Below, piece by piece: positions 31,902-42,586 of a stretch of 64,000 nt of DNA. The translations under genes were made by a program, and so were the position numbers. This stretch comes from Smallanthus sonchifolius (taxonomy: Eukaryota > Streptophyta > Magnoliopsida > Asterales > Asteraceae). Numbering within the stretch: the stretch's first letter is position 1; the number at the start of each line of letters is the position of its first letter. The stretch lies in NCBI GenBank assembly GCA_023525975.1, contig CM042021.1, positions 79,615,501-79,679,500 of the forward strand. Reading direction: 5' to 3'. Under the pieces are notes generated by a model. That model saw only the letters and a list, made by a program, of their open reading frames with translations. It searched no databases and had not been told where the DNA came from.

Positions 31902-34655
31902 TGTCACACCCAAACCGACGGCGGAATCATCGGGGCGGGACATGTAGACTGTTCATGAGCTCAAGGTTGACTAAATTATAATATGTTAAATCCATTTCCA
32001 TTCAAAACAAACATGAATCAAGTTCCAAGTACATAACGAAATACAATTTGTTTTTGAATTAAGATTAACTAGGTCCAAAGCCTATGTGTAGCATGTCTTG
32101 ATCAAACTCATATGAACGCACCTGAAACATGAATAAAATAAGGTCAACTAAAAAGTTGGTGAGTATAACACAAGTTTGTATATAGATAGCATATAGTTTG
32201 TAAACCAAATCCTTTACATAACATGATAAATAAGGCATTTATGGGGAGCCGCTATTGTGTAACTAAGTACAATCAAACCTTTGTAACTAGTATGCAAATT
32301 GTGTTGTCGGTATCAATCACCTCCACTTGGTTGGGTTTGTCAGACTCAATAGATCTATCATTGAAAACCGTCGGCTTGAATAGTTAATGATTGCACATAA
32401 ATCGCACACAAAAGTTAGCACAAATAGTACTCGGGCATAAAGCTCAAGTTGCACACATGAATGTAAATAGGATTTGTAATTGTGTTGTTTGTGTAAATGT
32501 AAACATGTAATTTGTATATAGTTCATGTTTCACCCCAAAAGTGAAAAAGAGTAAAAGGGGTTGTGAAATACTCACCTTGCAATTGAGTAGTGGAATATCA
32601 CACAATATGATGTTGTTGCACCACAGATCTGACAAGTATCAAGATAACCTATGATTTGTGGAATATGGGTATTAATGATTTGTACAAAACGAAACAGGGA
32701 ATCCTATTGCGCAAGGAGGTTGATGCGGTTTTCCTCATTTTAATAAGAAGGTAATTATTTGAGTTTCAAATAATAGTTATGTAAATCTTGCTAAGTAAAG
32801 CGCATTTTAGTTTGTATAAATGGAAGAATAAATAAAGGGTTTTCCTTTGTTTGCGTTCACCTAATTAAATAAATGGATTAAGAAATAGTTGACTAAATAA
32901 ATAACTAATAGATAAATAATTATCTTAATTTATTTAGTTTCTTTTCCATGAATTTTCTTAGTGTAAAAATAAAGATCTAATTAATTTATGATTAACTCAA
33001 AATTAAAGTATAAAATTTATTTAATGGTTTTATCTAATATAATTACATTATGCGAGGATGTATAATTCTTCCCAAGAAACAAAATTTTTTCTATAGAATA
33101 CCCATCTTTATTTTCCAAATACCATTTATAAATTGGGGATTTTAAATAGCTAATTTGTTAAAGAATTTGTTTTAAATAAATTAGGGTTTATAAAGTTTAT
33201 ATCTTAATAATCCCAAACAAAATAGTTTCTCTTGAAATTTAACAAATTAACTTAATAAAAACTGATCTGAATATTCAAGGGCTTATATAATAATTTTTAT
33301 AGAATTAAACTAGTGTAGAAAAATGATTTTAAAAAGGTTGGGGCTTGCCCGGGTCGAACCCGGGTCTGCCCGACGATAGGTGAAGGCATAAACCACTGCG
33401 CCAGGGGCTAGTCCTTGAAATAAAAGGTTTCGAATTTACTATTATCACGTAATTTCAAGGGGTCTGGATTTGATACTGTCATTAAGCAAAAAGGGGCAGG
33501 ATGAGTGGGTTTAGAACCCGCGACCTGACCCGAGAGAGTGGAGAGTGTAAACCGGTTGATCTGGGCATAATGCCTTGGTAAATGGATGGTTATTTTGATT
33601 TTTAAACAAGAAGGCCCCCTGAATCTATCTTCCCAAATCGTCCCAACCCCAAACCCTAATCATCAAACCATCTGAATTGCCCTCCAATAATCATCAAACG
33701 ATGGGGCTTTTAATTACTAGATTATCATCAGAGGAAAACGATTAAAATTACCTGAAATTGGACTTGGATTCGTCGGGAGAAGAGGGGTACGAACCCTTTT
33801 TGCTGTCGCGACCGAGAGGGAAGCAGGGACTGAAATCGATTGCTGTTTTGGGTCTCTGAATGATCGCGAATGATTAAAGGGAATGCTAGGAGAGTGATGA
33901 TGTCTCGTAACCGTCGTAAGGAAAAGAATTTGTGGAATTTAAATCCGATTTCGGGGTTTCAACACCCAAAACCGAAAACTTCATTAATGAATTTTTAAAC
34001 CCTTGATTAAGATCGAATTGAATCGTCATACGCATTGCATTTATAATTGATTGAGTAACACCCCTCCTGATTAATCAAACGTTAAGGCCCTCAAATTCGT
34101 GGATATGGAATTTGGTTTTGGTTGGTTTGACTTTAGAAGTCAAAATTGGGAAGAACTAGATAAATGGGTTCAAAATATAATAATTGGGGTTTACTCCTTT
34201 AATTGATTTCGACCTTCTTAAATTATTTATAAAAATAATTTTTATAAGATTTACAAGAAAAATTTAACACTGTACGATTTATTTAATAAATTTATAAAGA
34301 AAAATTTTGTTTAATTCTTTTATAAACTTTTAATTTGTATACATGGTTCATCTATATATTTATAATTAAATTGATAAGTATATATTTGCAAAGGACGTAA
34401 ATATATCAATAATTTTATAAAAAAAATTTTTTGATTTAATTTTTATAATAAAGTATATATATAAATATAAATGTATGTGTTATATATACTATGGGGTTGT
34501 ATATTTGAACTTTGAACTAATACGCGTTTTAAAACAAAATGAAATAAACGAAGTTAATATGCCATTCAGAAATGAGTAAGCTCGGGATATAAATGAAGTA
34601 TCATTATTGTTTAAATTTTTAATACAATGACATTATAAAAATCACGGATGTTACA
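31902..34655 (-). repeat. E1 LTR 3 (2754 bp)
   Basis: Outer 5' LTR of the array, TGTCACACCCAAACC to GATGTTACA. Small length changes against LTR 2 (a repeated GCATT at 34032-34039, an A-run near 34420). Splice-donor-like block at 32553-32578. Confidence 0.92.
33340..33578 (-). other. tRNA-like segments A and B in E1 LTR 3
   Basis: Segment A at 33340-33411 with perfect T-arm-like stem and A-box-like TGGCGCAGTGG; segment B at 33491-33578. Same order and direction as in LTR 1 and 2. Confidence 0.5.
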
Positions 34656-35330
34656 TTTCCCTTTGCAATTTTACTCTCAAAATCGTTTGTGTCCAATCAT
34701 CTATTCGTCCCGTCCATACTTTCATCATCGTATTCCATCTCAGTGGTGAGATTATAGACCGATTTCATCCGTTTAATCTTCACTTTGGACCGTAATTCTG
34801 ACCTAGAATCTCTTTAGGTTAATGCCGACAAAATTTGGGGTAATATGGGGTTGTTTGGGTAACTTATTATCTGTAACAAGCTAATAGGAAGCTTTAATCG
34901 ACTCCCTAATCAACTCCTGGTCCTCGATTGATCCGTCGCTCGAAGTTGAGCCCACAGTGGGTCGGCGACGGGTCTAGGTCAAAAATTGAACGAGTGTAGT
35001 GTTGATAATGGTACCATAGGTTAGAATCCTTGATTCCGACCTAGTGGCGACCTAATCAACCCACATTTTGAACGAATTACAAGTTTCGGAAATTTTTGCT
35101 AAGGGTTGTTCTTGCGCACTTAGCAAGTACGCAAGAAATACTTCTTGCGTACTTGTTAAGTACGCATGAGGAAAATCCTGTGCACTTACTAAGTGCGCAG
35201 GACCAACACTTAGAAATTTTTCCTAAGTCTGAAAATTTTTTCAAAGTGTAACTACTATACTATGTCATGTGTGTCTACTTCCATTGGTATAAGTTGTTCT
35301 GAATATGTTTTCTGTGTGTGCTTGCAGGCT
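34656..35330 (+). other. E2 spacer before the 3' ORF, with hairpins and a splice-acceptor-like site
   Basis: It continues E2 after the E1 insert. Hairpins of the LTR type lie at 35113-35133 (TGCGCACTT/AAGTACGCA), 35145-35165 (TGCGTACTT/AAGTACGCA) and 35180-35200 (TGTGCACTT/AAGTGCGCA). Just before the ORF, TTTTCTGTGTGTGCTTGCAG ends at 35327, four bases ahead of the ATG, and looks like a plant 3' splice site. Confidence 0.55.
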
Positions 35331-36632
35331 ATGGCTCGTGCATTCACTGACGAATTCAACCTATTGGCTAACACCGAACCAGAATGGAAAGGCGCAGCCT
35401 TGCAATACAGGGAGATTGTGGATTTTCTAAACAGATCAAGGATAAGTTATGCAATCTCAGCAAACCCAACAGTCTCAAGACCTTACCTGGAGCAATTCTG
35501 GGAGACTGCAGAGCACGACTGCACGGTATCCCCGAATGTCATAAGGGCTACCGTTGACGGTCGGGGTATTGCTATCTCCGAGGATACAATAAGGAGAGTT
35601 TTGCAGTTCGGAGACCTTGCCACCGACCCGACATCCTATCCAGATTACTACGTGGATGGGTGTTGGAGGCACAGAATGGGATATGTCGGGGCTAGGGACT
35701 ATGCTTCCTACAAGAAGATGTGGGTATTGGATCAATGGCGTTACTTTGCCCACATCATGATCGTGTGCATCTCATCCAGGAAAGCAGGGAAAGATGCCAT
35801 GGGTCATGACCTAGCAGCGGCCATGGCGGGCCTGTCTTTCAATCGGGGCTATAACTTCTCTCGCTATATCTTCAAAGCACTAAATGACCAGATAAATACA
35901 GCAGAGAGGTTCAGGTTCCTTTTGTACCCAAGGTTTGTGCAGCTACTGATCGATGATGCACTGCCAAACCTACGCGCTATCGGGGAGAGACTGCAGGTAA
36001 AACGGGTGGACAAGAGAGTCTTTGCTCAGTTTCTAAAGCCAGGCAGTGTAGAACCTACGCCTACGCACACTGACCTCTTCGGCCACCTACTGAATGAAGC
36101 ATACGTCGCTCCTGAAGATTGGAACTGGTATAGTCCCAACTCAGCACCAGAAATGAGTGATGACTCTGGTGAAGAGCAAGAGGAAGAGCATGATGATGAT
36201 GAAGGTGATGATGAAGGTAATGATGAAGGTGATGTTGGTGGTGCTGAGGAATCCGATTCGGAGGCAACAGAATCAGATTCTTCTGATTCCGATGACGCAC
36301 CATCACAGGCACATCCGAGAAGGTCGGCACAGGTAACCCTGCCTGAGTCATCTTCAAAAAGAAAACGACAAAGCTCGAACAGCGAATATGAGCCGGCTTC
36401 CGACTCTGCGCTGCTCTACAAAGACGAAGGCGAGAGAAAGCCAACAAGAAAAGGGGCGATAGGCAAGAGGTTGCTATCCCCAGGGTTGAAGAGATTCCGA
36501 CTGTGCAGCCAGTACAAGTTGAAGCTGCCCGTCCAGAGTCAGAATCTACCACGCCAGCACGGCAACTGTTTAGAAGGAGGAGAAGGCCACTGGTACAAGC
36601 AGATGTGGCAGTCACGGCGGTCACAGAGGTGA
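35331..36632 (+). CDS. E2 3' ORF (envelope-position ORF), N-terminal part
   Basis: The frame is open from 35262, but the ATG at 35331 (MARAFTDEFNLLANTEPEW) follows a splice-acceptor-like site and is the better start, giving 433 codons. Residues about 1-270 form a compact-looking domain with many aromatic residues (YLEQFWETAEHDC, YYVDGCWRHRMGYVG); I recognise this only as the ORF found after pol in large plant Sirevirus-like elements and know no function. An acidic, Ser-rich stretch follows (DDDEGDDEGNDEGD) and then a basic tail. No signal peptide or clear membrane segment is seen, so a true envelope role is doubtful. The frame is left at a shift between 36503 and 36632. Confidence 0.65.
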   Translation: MARAFTDEFNLLANTEPEWKGAALQYREIVDFLNRSRISYAISANPTVSRPYLEQFWETAEHDCTVSPNVIRATVDGRGIAISEDTIRRVLQFGDLATDPTSYPDYYVDGCWRHRMGYVGARDYASYKKMWVLDQWRYFAHIMIVCISSRKAGKDAMGHDLAAAMAGLSFNRGYNFSRYIFKALNDQINTAERFRFLLYPRFVQLLIDDALPNLRAIGERLQVKRVDKRVFAQFLKPGSVEPTPTHTDLFGHLLNEAYVAPEDWNWYSPNSAPEMSDDSGEEQEEEHDDDEGDDEGNDEGDVGGAEESDSEATESDSSDSDDAPSQAHPRRSAQVTLPESSSKRKRQSSNSEYEPASDSALLYKDEGERKPTRKGAIGKRLLSPGLKRFRLCSQYKLKLPVQSQNLPRQHGNCLEGGEGHWYKQMWQSRRSQR

Positions 36633-37039
36633 TTCCTGTGATGGTGACCCTCCCTACTCCAACCGTCCAGGTGACGGTGACTGCTCCACTTCTCACGGAG
36701 TCAGTCACCATCACCCCAACCATAACTCCCATCATTACATCCCCCATCCCAACACCCACCAAAGAGCCGTCAAGTCAACCCTTCAACTATGGTCATTTCT
36801 CACAAGGGTTTGACTTTGACACAATCTTTTCCTCTCCCATCCACAACGCCGAAGCCTCATCATCTAGGCATCCGGATCCAAATGAAGCTAGGATCGATGT
36901 GCTAGAAACCCAAGTTGCTGGCTTGTTGAAGACTATTCAAAAGTCAAAAGAGGATTCTGATGCTCAACAAGCACAGATAAACTCTCTGGCGGATGAAGTT
37001 AAGATTCTGCGTAGCCAGAGAACGGGGACTGATGAATAG
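36503..37039 (+). pseudogene. E2 3' ORF, middle part (shifted frame)
   Basis: It overlaps the end of the previous frame and carries on the protein in another phase, so an indel in 36503-36632 is likely. Thr/Pro/Val-rich stretch, then a probable coiled coil (ARIDVLETQVAGLLKTIQ, INSLADEVKILRS). It ends at TAG 37037-37039, and the same frame is open again right after. Confidence 0.6.
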
Positions 37040-37873
37040 TTGAAGAATGTCATGGCACAGAATGAACTGTTAATGAAGACTAACGAAATGATTCTAGGCC
37101 ACAGAACTTCACTTGAGCTGAGGATGGACTTGCAGAGAAAAGAGCACGCAGCGATGGTCAAATTAGTTGGTGAACTGACCGCGAAGCTAGGTGCTCAGGG
37201 GGAGAAGGAGACAGAGAAAGAGAAAGAGAAATACAAAGAAAAGAAATCCACCGGTGCCGAGTCTTGTCATCCAGTCGATCTGACTAAGGATGATGATAAA
37301 GACAAGGATCCTGAAGTCGGTCCTAGTGGAGGTGAGCACCTAGCTTTGGCGATTGTGCCCATCTCTTCTGTTCCATTGGCTGAGGGGGAGTCTACTCAGC
37401 AAGTGGGTGGTGATACCTCAAGTGGTGGTGGCGGAGATAAAGGGAAGTCAGCGGCTGACGTGCTCAAGGACTTATCTGATGATGAGATCCTCTATTTAGA
37501 GCCTGACTATTCCAAAGAGGCACAGATCGATGCTCTCCTTAATCTGGAAGAAGGAGAGATCAACTCTGGTGATGACTGGAATGAGGATGACGATGATGTG
37601 GTGATAGAGATTCCCAAGGGCGACGGGGAAGGAGAGTACGAGTTAGAGGATGGTGAGATCTTTGAAGTACCATCGCTCGAATCTCTGCTCGACACAGGCT
37701 CAGTTGACATGGCAAGTAATGTTGAAGCCACAACTGAAGCCTCCCCGGTCGATCCTATACCTGCGGACCCCGAGGCACAAAAAGAGAAAGACATGCCTTC
37801 TGCATCTACAAAGGTCCAGCTCCCGTGTGGCAAAAGACGTCTATCACAGACAAGCACGGGGCGACAGGTATGA
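37040..37873 (+). pseudogene. E2 3' ORF, third part after in-frame TAG
   Basis: Same frame as 36503-37039, separated only by TAG. A coiled coil continues (ELRMDLQRKEHAAMVKLVGEL), then Lys/Glu repeats (EKEKEKYKEK) and long acidic low-complexity sequence. Its last codons drift out of frame near 37865, where the homologous E5 ORF would continue into the conserved C-terminal domain. Confidence 0.6.
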
Positions 37874-37940
37874 TCTTAGCTGTTAGGTACGAGGAGGACA
37901 AGCAGCCGTTCGCCATCAAAAGATCTGGGGGGTTCAATAC

Positions 37941-38516
37941 TTGAAACCCACCAGTGAGGCGTTCAACTCTTTGCCCAAGTACGACCTAGTTAACCTTGCA
38001 AACCGCGATCTGCTAAGTCACTCGAGTAATGCAGTAGCAATGGGTTTGTGGGTAACACTACAGCGGGAAGCAAGATCAGGGAACTTTGAATACCTCAAGC
38101 CTCAGGTGCCCAGAAGAGTCAAGGATAAGCACGGTGTGCATCCTGTGACTAAGAAGCCCATAAAGAGATTGGTATACAAGCCAGTACGATGTGAAACTAA
38201 GATTCCCCTGAGCAAGTTACCTCAGGATATTCTTGGTGACATGTGGTACTGGTACGTTGATCCAAAAACAGGCGAGGCTGTGGTAATGAGTAAAGGTAAG
38301 TCAGCAAGTGGAAACATGGTGCCAAAGGAAGTGATCAGGATATTTGATGAAGTCTGCTTCATCAACTTTTCTGTGAACGATCTGGAGGTACTAGTCGACA
38401 AGTACTGCATCCACACTGACGAATGGACGAAGCTTCTCTCTGCCAAATACGACAAGTTGATCAAGTTCTGTCTTGATTACAAAAAGAAGATGGAAGCTAA
38501 GGAGCAGATGCTGTGA
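37941..38516 (+). pseudogene. E2 3' ORF, conserved C-terminal domain
   Basis: 191 codons in a third frame; the shift comes from a missing G in the G-run near 37930. The domain is shared with the E5 ORF (46810-47736): YLKP, a spaced FNSLP, RVKD, YKPVR, KIPLSKLPQDILGDMWYWYVD and TGEA, then INFS and TDEW near the end. It is therefore a real conserved domain of Sirevirus 3' ORFs, of unknown function. It ends 45 bp before the 3' LTR. At least four breaks in total make the E2 copy a pseudogene. Confidence 0.7.
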
Positions 38517-38546
38517 AGACTGAAGACGATGAAGATCCCGAGCTGT

Positions 38547-38561
38547 TGTCAAGGGGGAGTT
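38547..38561 (+). other. E2 polypurine tract
   Basis: GTCAAGGGGGAGTT ends at the 3' LTR. E5 has the same tract (TTGTCAAGGGGGAGTC) on the minus strand. It primes plus-strand DNA synthesis. Confidence 0.92.
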
Positions 38562-39104
38562 TGTTGATGCACTTTCCTGTGACAACACTCTGGATAGAGT
38601 CTTAGTTAGTATGTCTAATGTCTGTAATTTTTCTTTGTATTTATGAGTCATTATGTAATAGTTTATCGAGTTGTATTTACTTTTTCATAGTGTATGTTGT
38701 TTTTCTGTTAAGTGTTTTGCGCACTTACAAGTGCGCAGGAGAAAGCTCCTGCGTACTTAGCAAGTACGCAAGAAGACCCATGCGTACTTGCTAAGTACGC
38801 AAGAGCAATTGGTCCTGCGCATTTGCTAAGTGCGCAGGCATCAGGTCTGTATAAATAGGATAGGTTCATAGAAGCTAAGTACGCAGAACCATTTGTTTAG
38901 ACGAACTCAGTTTTGCTAAGTACGCAGCTTGTATTCTCTCTGTAACCGTCGAGTGTTTATAATATAAAGAACGTTTATTGTGACTCTCGTGTTTGGTTTA
39001 CTTTGTTTAGTAAGACTCTCCACCTAGTCACGGGTATTCCGCAACCCTGTTTGACTAGTAGACCACTTGCATGTGACGATCCGACACACACGAAGGGACC
39101 TACA
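38562..39104 (+). repeat. E2 3' LTR (543 bp)
   Basis: Same length as the 5' LTR. The second hairpin is intact here (TGCGTACTT) where the 5' LTR has TGCATACTT. Hairpins at 38718-38836 and TATAAATA at about 38850-38857 (GTATAAATA instead of ATATAAATA). Confidence 0.95.
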
Positions 39105-39109
39105 GATGT

Positions 39110-40265
39110 AAATTGACTTATGTGGTTATTGGTCAAACTAATGGGTGATATGTGGTTAAATGATTTAAATGACTCTATGTGGTCAAGAGTCAACTAAATT
39201 GTATAATGTGGTAACATTATATTAAAATTAACTTAATGTGGTGAAAGTCAGCCGTTGGTAGTAAAACGGTAAATTGGTTGATTACATGAAGTGTGGATAC
39301 TTCATGGGGGTATAACGTGAAGCGTGGATACTTCACGGGAGGTAGTGAAGTCAAGCACTTCACAGGTGAAAGTGAAGTCAAGTACTTCAAGGGTGACATG
39401 AAGTGTGGATACTTCATGGGTCGGCATGGAGTCAAATACTCCATGCGGAAAAGCGAGTGGTGGTACTCGTAATAGACATGTGGATATGTCAAATTGAGGA
39501 ATGGTGAAATGTTAGGACTTGTAAGAGTTAATACATGTCTTATATATAGGTCGTTGTATGCCTAAACAATTAATTGATTGAACTTGAAGATTAACCACTT
39601 CGAGGGTAGAAAATGAGTAGTGAGGCTCGGGTTTGAGGGTGGATAACTAAAAAATTCATGTTAGTAGATGTGCATGATCATATATGTAGTTAAAACATGA
39701 GTTTTTGATGGTTAATAGTTTGAAAATGCAATCTGGTCAGTTGACGGGGGGTTGCACAGGCTGAAAATCAAGTTTCGGCCATTTTTAACCTAGTGCTAGC
39801 GCATCATACACCCGGGCAGCGCCTCATACGCTCGGAGCGTATGATACGCCCATTTGGGTCTGGTAGATGCTGGAATTTTTAGGTTTTGGAGGTTTTGGCC
39901 TGTCATTGTTGTAGGGACTTGTGGGAGGTCCCTAGGGCTACTTATCTTTACTAACGATGTTCAAATTGATGTTTTGAATGTATGGAAAGCTCCGGAGTGA
40001 TCTCGGGTCTCGCATCAAGTGGATTGGATTCTTGTGGACATCTTTTATAATTGGTTTTGTTAATCTTCTCGTATAGAGTCTTTAGAAACTATTTGGGGTT
40101 GTTACAAGTTGTGGATAACTTGTTAGTAACTTTTGTTAAACCAAATTATGTCAGTTTAATTCATGTTTGTAAAACTTAACGTGTGGATACGTTAAATTTC
40201 GTTTTGGGACCTAACCTTCGCGTGTTTTATAATGTTTAAATTGGGTTGAATTTTTAGGTGTTACA
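39110..40265 (+). mobile_element. E0 3' LTR, right part
   Basis: It continues the hairpin array seen before the E2 insertion and ends GGTGTTACA at 40265. The rest (39500-40265) is AT-rich without ORF. An opposite pair of GCGCATCATACG-like phrases lies near 39800-39850. Confidence 0.55.
39113..39490. repeat. array of covarying stem-loops (right half)
   Basis: Perfect stems seen: TTGAC/GTCAA (39113-39136), TGACTCT/AGAGTCA (39170-39192), TATAATGT/ACATTATA (39202-39221), CCGTT/AACGG (39252-39269), CATGAAGT/ACTTCATG (39285-39306 and 39397-39418, loop GTGGAT), CGTGAAG/CTTCACG (39316-39337, loop CGTGGATA), GTGAAGT/ACTTCAC (39345-39363), TGAAGT/ACTTCA (39373-39389), GCATGGAGT/ACTCCATGC (39424-39446), CGAGT/ACTCG (39454-39469, loop GGTGGT), GACAT/ATGTC (39475-39490, loop GTGGAT). 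Confidence 0.8.
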
Positions 40266-40667
40266 TGAATGCCTGTACTTTGGGTCTTCTGCCTACGAAA
40301 GCATTTCATATAAATCCAAATCAACCGAAGGATCCGTATGCTTTCCTGGGAATTCCCGAAGTGAGTGTTCACCTATAGGCTAAAGCATGTCTTCTTGAAT
40401 GTTTTTGAACTTAAATCACTTTGATTTGTCATAGCATCTGTTGTGTTATGTCCCAAATGAATACAACCTAAACATTATTCGTTTAAGTATTACAATTTAG
40501 TACACATGTTTCCTCCCTATTTGATTCTTACACTTAATCTTATATAAGTCCATATACCTCATCATCCTTATGCCTTGAAAATTATATCACCCTTATCATC
40601 ACATGTAAGAAATTTAAACCCTTAGACCTTACCATTCAAGGAAAGGAAGCTGCTTGAATAGATGAAG
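40266..40667. other. unassigned DNA between the two nests
   Basis: 400 bp with no ORF, no repeat and no match to the other elements here. It may be host intergenic DNA or an old element fragment. Confidence 0.5.
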
Positions 40668-41605
40668 TGTCACACCCCCAAATTCCACTAACGGAGTTTT
40701 ACCGTTTGGCGTGTGACAAACCAGGATCTCAGAAATTAGTTACATCAAACGACACTATATGGGACTTAAAAGAAATATCATAAAAGTTTATAGTAAGTGC
40801 GGAGGCGTTAAACAAAGAAACTAGATGCGCAAAACAAACGTGCCCAAATTAAGTCCAAATAGAAAGCATAAAAATTGTTTGATTATTTGATATGTAGTAG
40901 TAATGATAAAGTGACACCATGCATGCCCTATCATGCACCTGCTTAACGACCTGAGAAAACATGTAAGAAAATGAGTCAACAATACGTTGGTGTGTTAGCC
41001 TATGTTTCAATGTTTGTAATAAAAGTATATGCAGATTTTGTACATTAAGTATCAATAGGTAGCTAGCCTATGTTCATGTCTACAAAAGCGCTTGCAGCCG
41101 AAAGCTGACTATTTAAGTTTGAGTGCCTCCCACCATGTCTATCAACAATGGTGCTGTGTAAAAGCTTCGAGGATGTGCGATGAAGGTGTGCAGGCGTCCA
41201 ATTCGTGAGAACAATGATCGAGATGAACGAATTTGATGGCTTTGTGATGATAGTCGACGGTTTAAGGTTTGAATGCCCATTATTGGGTTTAATTCGAATC
41301 AATGTCGGTGTTAATTGTCCTAAAGATGAACGTTAATGACATGAATGTGTATTTCAGTTACAATTTCAAACTGAAATCGGTTATAGCTTGCGAATTAGGC
41401 TCAAGAACATACGGGTTGACTTCCAAAACTCAACAAAATCAGAATTATGCTAATTACAGATTTAGTCCTTGCAGTTTTATGTGAGTTAGAGTTTGAGAAA
41501 TGGCAGGGTTAGTCCCTGGGGTTTGAGATGAGTTAATTAGGTTAAGATTTAGTAGATTTAACTGAGTTTAAGTTAACGGATTTAACTAAAAGTCCGGATG
41601 TCACA
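40668..41605 (-). repeat. E3 3' LTR (938 bp)
   Basis: TGTCACACCCCCAAATTCC to GGATGTCACA. The first about 260 bp match 42587-42850 closely; no internal repeat is noted. The AT-rich remainder has no gene. Confidence 0.85.
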
Positions 41606-41720
41606 TCATCCCCCAGTTGAAAGAAATTTCTTCCCAAAAATTAGAATAAAAAAAAATTTCTAGGCTGTCACATCATCCCCTAGTTGAATGAATTTTCGTA
41701 CCAAAAATTAGAATAGTACC
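41606..41720 (-). repeat. duplicated polypurine-tract region of E3
   Basis: The phrase TGTCACATCATCCCC(C/T)AGTTGAA and the following AATT(T)C...AAAAATTAGAATA occurs twice (about 41599-41646 and 41666-41714), a local duplication of LTR end plus PPT. The flanking hairpin (AATTTTCG...AAAAATT) is decayed compared with E6. Confidence 0.65.
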
Positions 41721-42371
41721 TTAAGTGTTTGACGTGGAGTGCTTGAATAGATGAGGATACTTACGCATCATCTGATCCTCATGCTCCCATGTGAATTTCG
41801 GTCCGCGTTTCGAGTTACAACGAACTCTGACAATAGGGATCTTACTGTGTTTGAGCGTTTTGACTTCCCTATCCATGATTTTTACCCGTTCTTCAATGAA
41901 GCGTAATTGTTCATCGACTTGTAGTTCCTCAAGAGGAACCGCGAGTGTCTCATCTGCTTGACATTTCTTTAAGTTTGAGACATGAAAGACGTCGTGTACA
42001 CCACTAAGTCCTTCAGGTAGGTCCAGTTGGTACTCTACTGGGCCAATTCTCATTACTATCTTGAACGGTCCAACATAACGAGGGTTTAGTTTGCCTCGTT
42101 TCCCAAAACGAATTACACCTTTCCAAGGTGAGACTTTTAGTGGTACCATGTCTCCTACTTGAAATTCTAACGGTTTTCGATGCTTATCAGCATAGCTCTT
42201 TTGACGATCACGGGCTGCCGCCATACGGTTTCGAATTTGAACAATCTTTTCTGAGGTTTCGAATACAAGTTCGGGACCCGTAAGTTGGCTATCCCCAACT
42301 TCATCCCAACAAATAGGTGATTGACATTTCCGTCCGTACAAGAATTGGCTCATCATACACCATTGTGTCAT
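41721..42371 (-). pseudogene. pol: E3 integrase C-terminal fragment
   Basis: The open frame has 216 codons, but homology to E6 Pol starts only at about residue 10 (LYGRKCQSPICWDEVG); the first residues are deletion-junction sequence. It covers the integrase end: RDRQKSYADKHRKPLEFQVGD, SPWKGVIRFGKRGKLNPRYVGPF, HDVFHVSNLKKC and a chromodomain-like tail (RVRCNSKRGPKFTWEHEDQM). The catalytic core, RT, RNase H and gag are gone. Similarity to E6 places E3 in the same broad chromovirus-like group. Confidence 0.85.
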
Positions 42372-42465
42372 CTATCGGGTCGAGCCGACGCTTCTTGGGC
42401 TCTGGTGAAGGAAGAATAGGAACATCCTACTCGTGGATAGCTGGTGAGGTAGGTGGGGTAGACAT
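42372..42465 (-). pseudogene. E3 remnant of the pre-gag accessory ORF
   Basis: On the minus strand an ATG at 42465 begins MSTPPTSPAIHE, a stop follows, then DVPILPSPEPKKRR before the deletion junction near 42345. Pro/Ser-rich start and position after the primer site match the accessory ORFs of E1 and E6. Only about 30 codons remain. Confidence 0.5.
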
Positions 42466-42571
42466 GTTCCTGAAATGTATAAGATAAGTGCCTGAATGGA
42501 TTTCTATGTTGAGTAACTAATGTGTGTGTGGTTATAGTCTAGTATGCAATCCTAGTTCTCTATAACCATCG

Positions 42572-42583
42572 GCTCTGATACCA
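42572..42583 (-). other. E3 primer binding site
   Basis: TGGTATCAGAGC on the minus strand, three bases from the right LTR. Confidence 0.93.
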
Positions 42584-42586
42584 ATG

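Larger units (their letters stand above)
18827..34655 (-). mobile_element. E1: non-autonomous Ty3-like tandem array (three LTRs, two internal regions)
   Basis: The order is LTR (18827-21564), internal (3794 bp), LTR (25359-28107), internal (3794 bp), LTR (31902-34655). Both internal regions are the same length and nearly identical. Each has an initiator-Met primer site on the minus strand, a polypurine tract and only one small ORF; no gag or pol is recognisable. A single TTTCT/TTTCC pair flanks the whole array. Unequal recombination between LTRs of sister copies explains it best. The PPT region and LTR start (TGTCACACCCC) resemble E6, a possible enzyme donor. Confidence 0.9.
3565..39104 (+). 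mobile_element. E2: Sirevirus-like Ty1/copia retrotransposon, complete but interrupted twice
   Basis: Both 543-bp LTRs, a GATGT target duplication, an initiator-Met primer site, a polypurine tract, and gag, protease, integrase, RT and RNase H in copia order are present. The unusually long gag with coiled coil and the ORF between pol and the 3' LTR are Sirevirus traits. TR-GAG (10672-16815) and the E1 array (18827-34655) are inserted inside it; without them the element is about 13.6 kb. The LTRs differ at roughly a dozen positions by eye, so the insertion is fairly young. Pol and the 3' ORF carry stops and frameshifts, so it is not autonomous now. Confidence 0.92.

Noticed and set aside
35262..35330. 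Upstream ATG of the E2 3' ORF giving 23 more residues (MSCVSTSIGISCSEY)
   Set aside because: These codons overlap a pyrimidine-rich splice-acceptor-like tract; the ATG at 35331 fits better. A signal peptide was considered, but the hydrophobic core is weak.
36061..36762. 233-codon minus-strand ORF with Gly/Val/Thr and His-rich parts
   Set aside because: It lies antisense to the low-complexity region of the E2 3' ORF; composition is the mirror of the acidic and Ser/Thr codons.
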